This document shows, piece by piece, positions 61,666 through 64,000 of a stretch of 64,000 bases of DNA. Position numbers and translations under genes: made by a program. The number at the start of each line of letters is the position of its first letter. Within the stretch, counting starts at the first letter, position 1. The DNA comes from an uncultured Neomegalonema sp. (lineage in GTDB: Bacteria; Pseudomonadota; Alphaproteobacteria; Rhodobacterales; Rhodobacteraceae), in contig CALFFK010000047.1 of assembly GCA_937957975.1 (NCBI GenBank), positions 1 through 64,000 on the forward strand, written 5' to 3'. The notes beneath the pieces are model-generated. The model was not told the origin of the DNA. It saw only the letters and a list, made by a program, of their open reading frames with translations, and searched no databases.

Positions 61666-62705
61666 TGGCTGTTCGCGTCATTGAGGTGATAGCGCCTGCT
61701 GAACAGAGCGGTACGATCCGCAAGGTTTTCGCTGAACACCGGCCCATCGAAAGCTGGGCTGTTGCGGAACAGGAGGAGGGGGGGCGTCGCACAGTCCTGC
61801 GCGCCCTGGTAGATCCGGATTATCAACAATCGACCCTCGACGCCTTGCAGGACGCCCTGTCTGGCACCGAAGGTTGGCGTATTGTTCTCTTACCCACTGA
61901 TGCCGTCATCCCCAAACCTGAACCCGATGAGGATGCTCGCGAAACCCGCGAGGCCCATCGCCGCGCCACCACCCGTGAAGTTCTCTATGGCCAGATCGAA
62001 CGTGGTGCGCGCCTGACCAATGATTATCTGCTCTTTGTCGCTCTTTCGACTGTGGTGGCGGGGGCTGCGTTGGTCACGAACAACGTCGCTGTCCTGATCG
62101 GAGCTATGGTTATCGCTCCGTTTCTTGGCCCTAATCTCGGCTTTGCGTTTGGCGCGGCGCTTGGTGATCGCACGTTGATGGCCGAGGCGGCAAAGTCACT
62201 GGCGTGTGGTTTTGCGTTGGCGGTTGGCTTGTCCATCTTGGGGGCGGCGGTTATGCCCCTTGATCTCGAAGCCAAGGAATTGCTCGACCGCACACGCATT
62301 GGTCTTGATGGTATGGCGGTCGCCCTTGCATCCGGTGCCTGTGCGGCCCTTGCGCTCACCAGTGGGGCCAGCGCGTCTCTTGTTGGTGTTATGGTCGCCG
62401 TTGCCCTTCTACCCCCGGCGGTAGCCTTTGGCATGATGATTGGTGCGGCCCATTGGCGCGAAGCGTTGGGCGCGGCAGAGTTGTTCGCCGTTAACGTCGC
62501 CAGCGTCAATCTTGCCGCCCTTGCCGTCTTTCGCTACCGGGGCGTCGAGCCGCGCCAGTGGTTGCGCAAGTTCGAGGCCCGGCAATCGCGCAGAACCGCC
62601 TTTACAGTGCTGGGTGGATTGCTCGCGTTACTGGCCCTTGCCATCGTCTTCGCTGACTTCACGGGCTTCTTTACCGCGACGCCACCGCCAACCCCGACAG
62701 AATAA
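61665..62705 (+). CDS. DUF389 / TIGR00341 family membrane protein
   Basis: NDYLLFVALSTVVAGAALVTNNVAVLIGAMVIAPFLGPNLG. Confidence 0.9.
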   Translation: MAVRVIEVIAPAEQSGTIRKVFAEHRPIESWAVAEQEEGGRRTVLRALVDPDYQQSTLDALQDALSGTEGWRIVLLPTDAVIPKPEPDEDARETREAHRRATTREVLYGQIERGARLTNDYLLFVALSTVVAGAALVTNNVAVLIGAMVIAPFLGPNLGFAFGAALGDRTLMAEAAKSLACGFALAVGLSILGAAVMPLDLEAKELLDRTRIGLDGMAVALASGACAALALTSGASASLVGVMVAVALLPPAVAFGMMIGAAHWREALGAAELFAVNVASVNLAALAVFRYRGVEPRQWLRKFEARQSRRTAFTVLGGLLALLALAIVFADFTGFFTATPPPTPTE

Positions 62706-63555
62706 GCGCACAGGCGGCCAAATCTGACCATTCCGGCGTTTCGCCTCCGAATACTACACCGGCCGCCATCGCCGTGATCGGCACGAGGTATCCTACGCCT
62801 GACATGAACACTGATCCGACTGTCGTAATGATCGTTACCCGCAGGATCATGGCCAACCCCGTGGAAACCACGCCGATGGCGAGAAAAATCGTCCATGTCC
62901 GTATGGATAGCGGCTCTTCCGGCCATGCCCCGATGGCAAAGGGCAGGATCAGCAAACCCCCGATGGCAAATCCCAATGCGGACAATGCGATAGGGTCCGT
63001 CTCTGGTGTTCGCCGCGTCATAATTGACCCGACCGCATAGGATAACGCGGCCCCGATACAGGCGAACTGTGCCAACCCGTTCGCTGACTCCATTGCTGTC
63101 AGGGCGTCCCACCCCATCAACACGAGAACCCCCGCAAATCCGATCAGAAATCCGACCAGTTTGCGCGTGGTCATCGTCTCACCGGGCGAGAAAACGTGGG
63201 CCAGTGGCAGCACGAATAGCGGAATCACCGCCATATAGACCCCCGTTATCCCGCTCGGCACAACCTGTTGCGCCCATGCCAGCAGCGACATGGGAACCGC
63301 AAGCGCGAAGACGCCGATAGCGACTCCTCCGATCCATCGCCCCCGCCCGCGTGGAATTTTGCGCCCCGTCAGCATTGCAAAGGGGATCAACGCCGCTCCG
63401 CCAATCAACACTCGCGCAGAGGCAACCAGCGTTGGCGATGCTTCCTCCAGCGCGAATTTCACCAACAGGAACGTCGTTCCCCAGATCAGGACCAAAGACC
63501 CGACCATGGCATAGGATGCGGGCGTTGGCGTTCGCAGTGCCTTGATCCCGCTCAT
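62671..63555 (-). CDS. EamA/DMT family transporter
   Basis: Ten TM-like segments; LVLIWGTTFLLVKFAL. Confidence 0.88.
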   Translation of the reverse strand: MSGIKALRTPTPASYAMVGSLVLIWGTTFLLVKFALEEASPTLVASARVLIGGAALIPFAMLTGRKIPRGRGRWIGGVAIGVFALAVPMSLLAWAQQVVPSGITGVYMAVIPLFVLPLAHVFSPGETMTTRKLVGFLIGFAGVLVLMGWDALTAMESANGLAQFACIGAALSYAVGSIMTRRTPETDPIALSALGFAIGGLLILPFAIGAWPEEPLSIRTWTIFLAIGVVSTGLAMILRVTIITTVGSVFMSGVGYLVPITAMAAGVVFGGETPEWSDLAACALILSGLAVASR

Positions 63556-64000
63556 ACGGGGCGACCGCGCATCCGCGCCCAGAGGTTTTGACTGACCGCC
63601 AACCCCAGCAGGACCATCGCCAGTGCAATCCCAAGGCGTGGCGACACTTGTTCCCCAAGGAAGACTGCCCCGAAGATCACGGCCCAGACCGGCACCTGAT
63701 AATTCACCAGTGACAGAAACGGTGGCCCCGCGCTCTTAAGGATACGCAGCATCAGTAACAAAGCCCCCGCCGTTGGCCCGATGGCCAGTGCGATCAATGC
63801 CAGAGTGCTGGTCGCAGATGGCATTGCTTGTGGTGCTCCTTCGACGGTATAGGCGATCACTACCGCCATGATTGCGGCAAGGATCATCGTTGCCGCTCCA
63901 AACGCGATGGGCCGCGTTTCCGGCGCGCGTTTCATCACAATGGACCCGGTCGCATAGCAAAATGTTGCGCCCAGACATGCGATCTGTGCCAGCGCAGTCC
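63552..64000 (-). CDS. EamA/DMT family transporter, truncated by right window edge
   Basis: Frame open through the window end (ALAQIACLGATFCYATGSIVMKRAPETRP); paralogue of the adjacent gene. Confidence 0.85.
   Translation of the reverse strand, partial: TALAQIACLGATFCYATGSIVMKRAPETRPIAFGAATMILAAIMAVVIAYTVEGAPQAMPSATSTLALIALAIGPTAGALLLMLRILKSAGPPFLSLVNYQVPVWAVIFGAVFLGEQVSPRLGIALAMVLLGLAVSQNLWARMRGRPV

Overview
64 kb alphaproteobacterial chromosome segment, most likely Rhodobacterales-like. No tRNA, rRNA, CRISPR, transposase or integrase was recognised. Left edge (1-7.5 kb): the 3' part of a gene-transfer-agent (GTA) TIM-barrel/host-specificity gene. It is followed by a compact plus-strand cassette that reads as a lysis module: a TM-anchored peptidoglycan-hydrolase-like protein, a small ORF, an overlapping Rz/Rz1-like spanin pair, a trypsin-like protease and a small coiled-coil/TM protein. 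Accessory minus-strand membrane and lipoprotein genes flank it. Other blocks: dksA-like and cysE; the mre/mrd cell-shape operon (mreBCD-mrdA-rodA); an orphan histidine kinase; leuA with a strong candidate leucine attenuator; a translationally coupled molybdoenzyme / 6-hydroxynicotinate reductase operon carrying an embedded GIY-YIG/DUF4357 gene; DUF815 and tatABC; an ABC ATPase; rlmE and ppx; a one-carbon/corrinoid methyltransferase region (metF, MetF-like, MtgA-like, Bmt-like, corrinoid protein, DUF1638) with a palindromic site shared by metF and bmt; yicC/gmk/gamma-CA; hisI; pcm, tolC and a very large PopZ-like protein; ybgC-tolQRAB-pal-cpoB-tilS-ftsH; folP; DUF389; and tandem EamA transporters. 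The best candidates for new biology are the GTA-linked lysis cassette, the leu attenuator with a possibly leaderless leader peptide, the inverted-repeat-rich intergenic region at 16.4-16.6 kb, and the GIY-YIG gene embedded in a catabolic operon.
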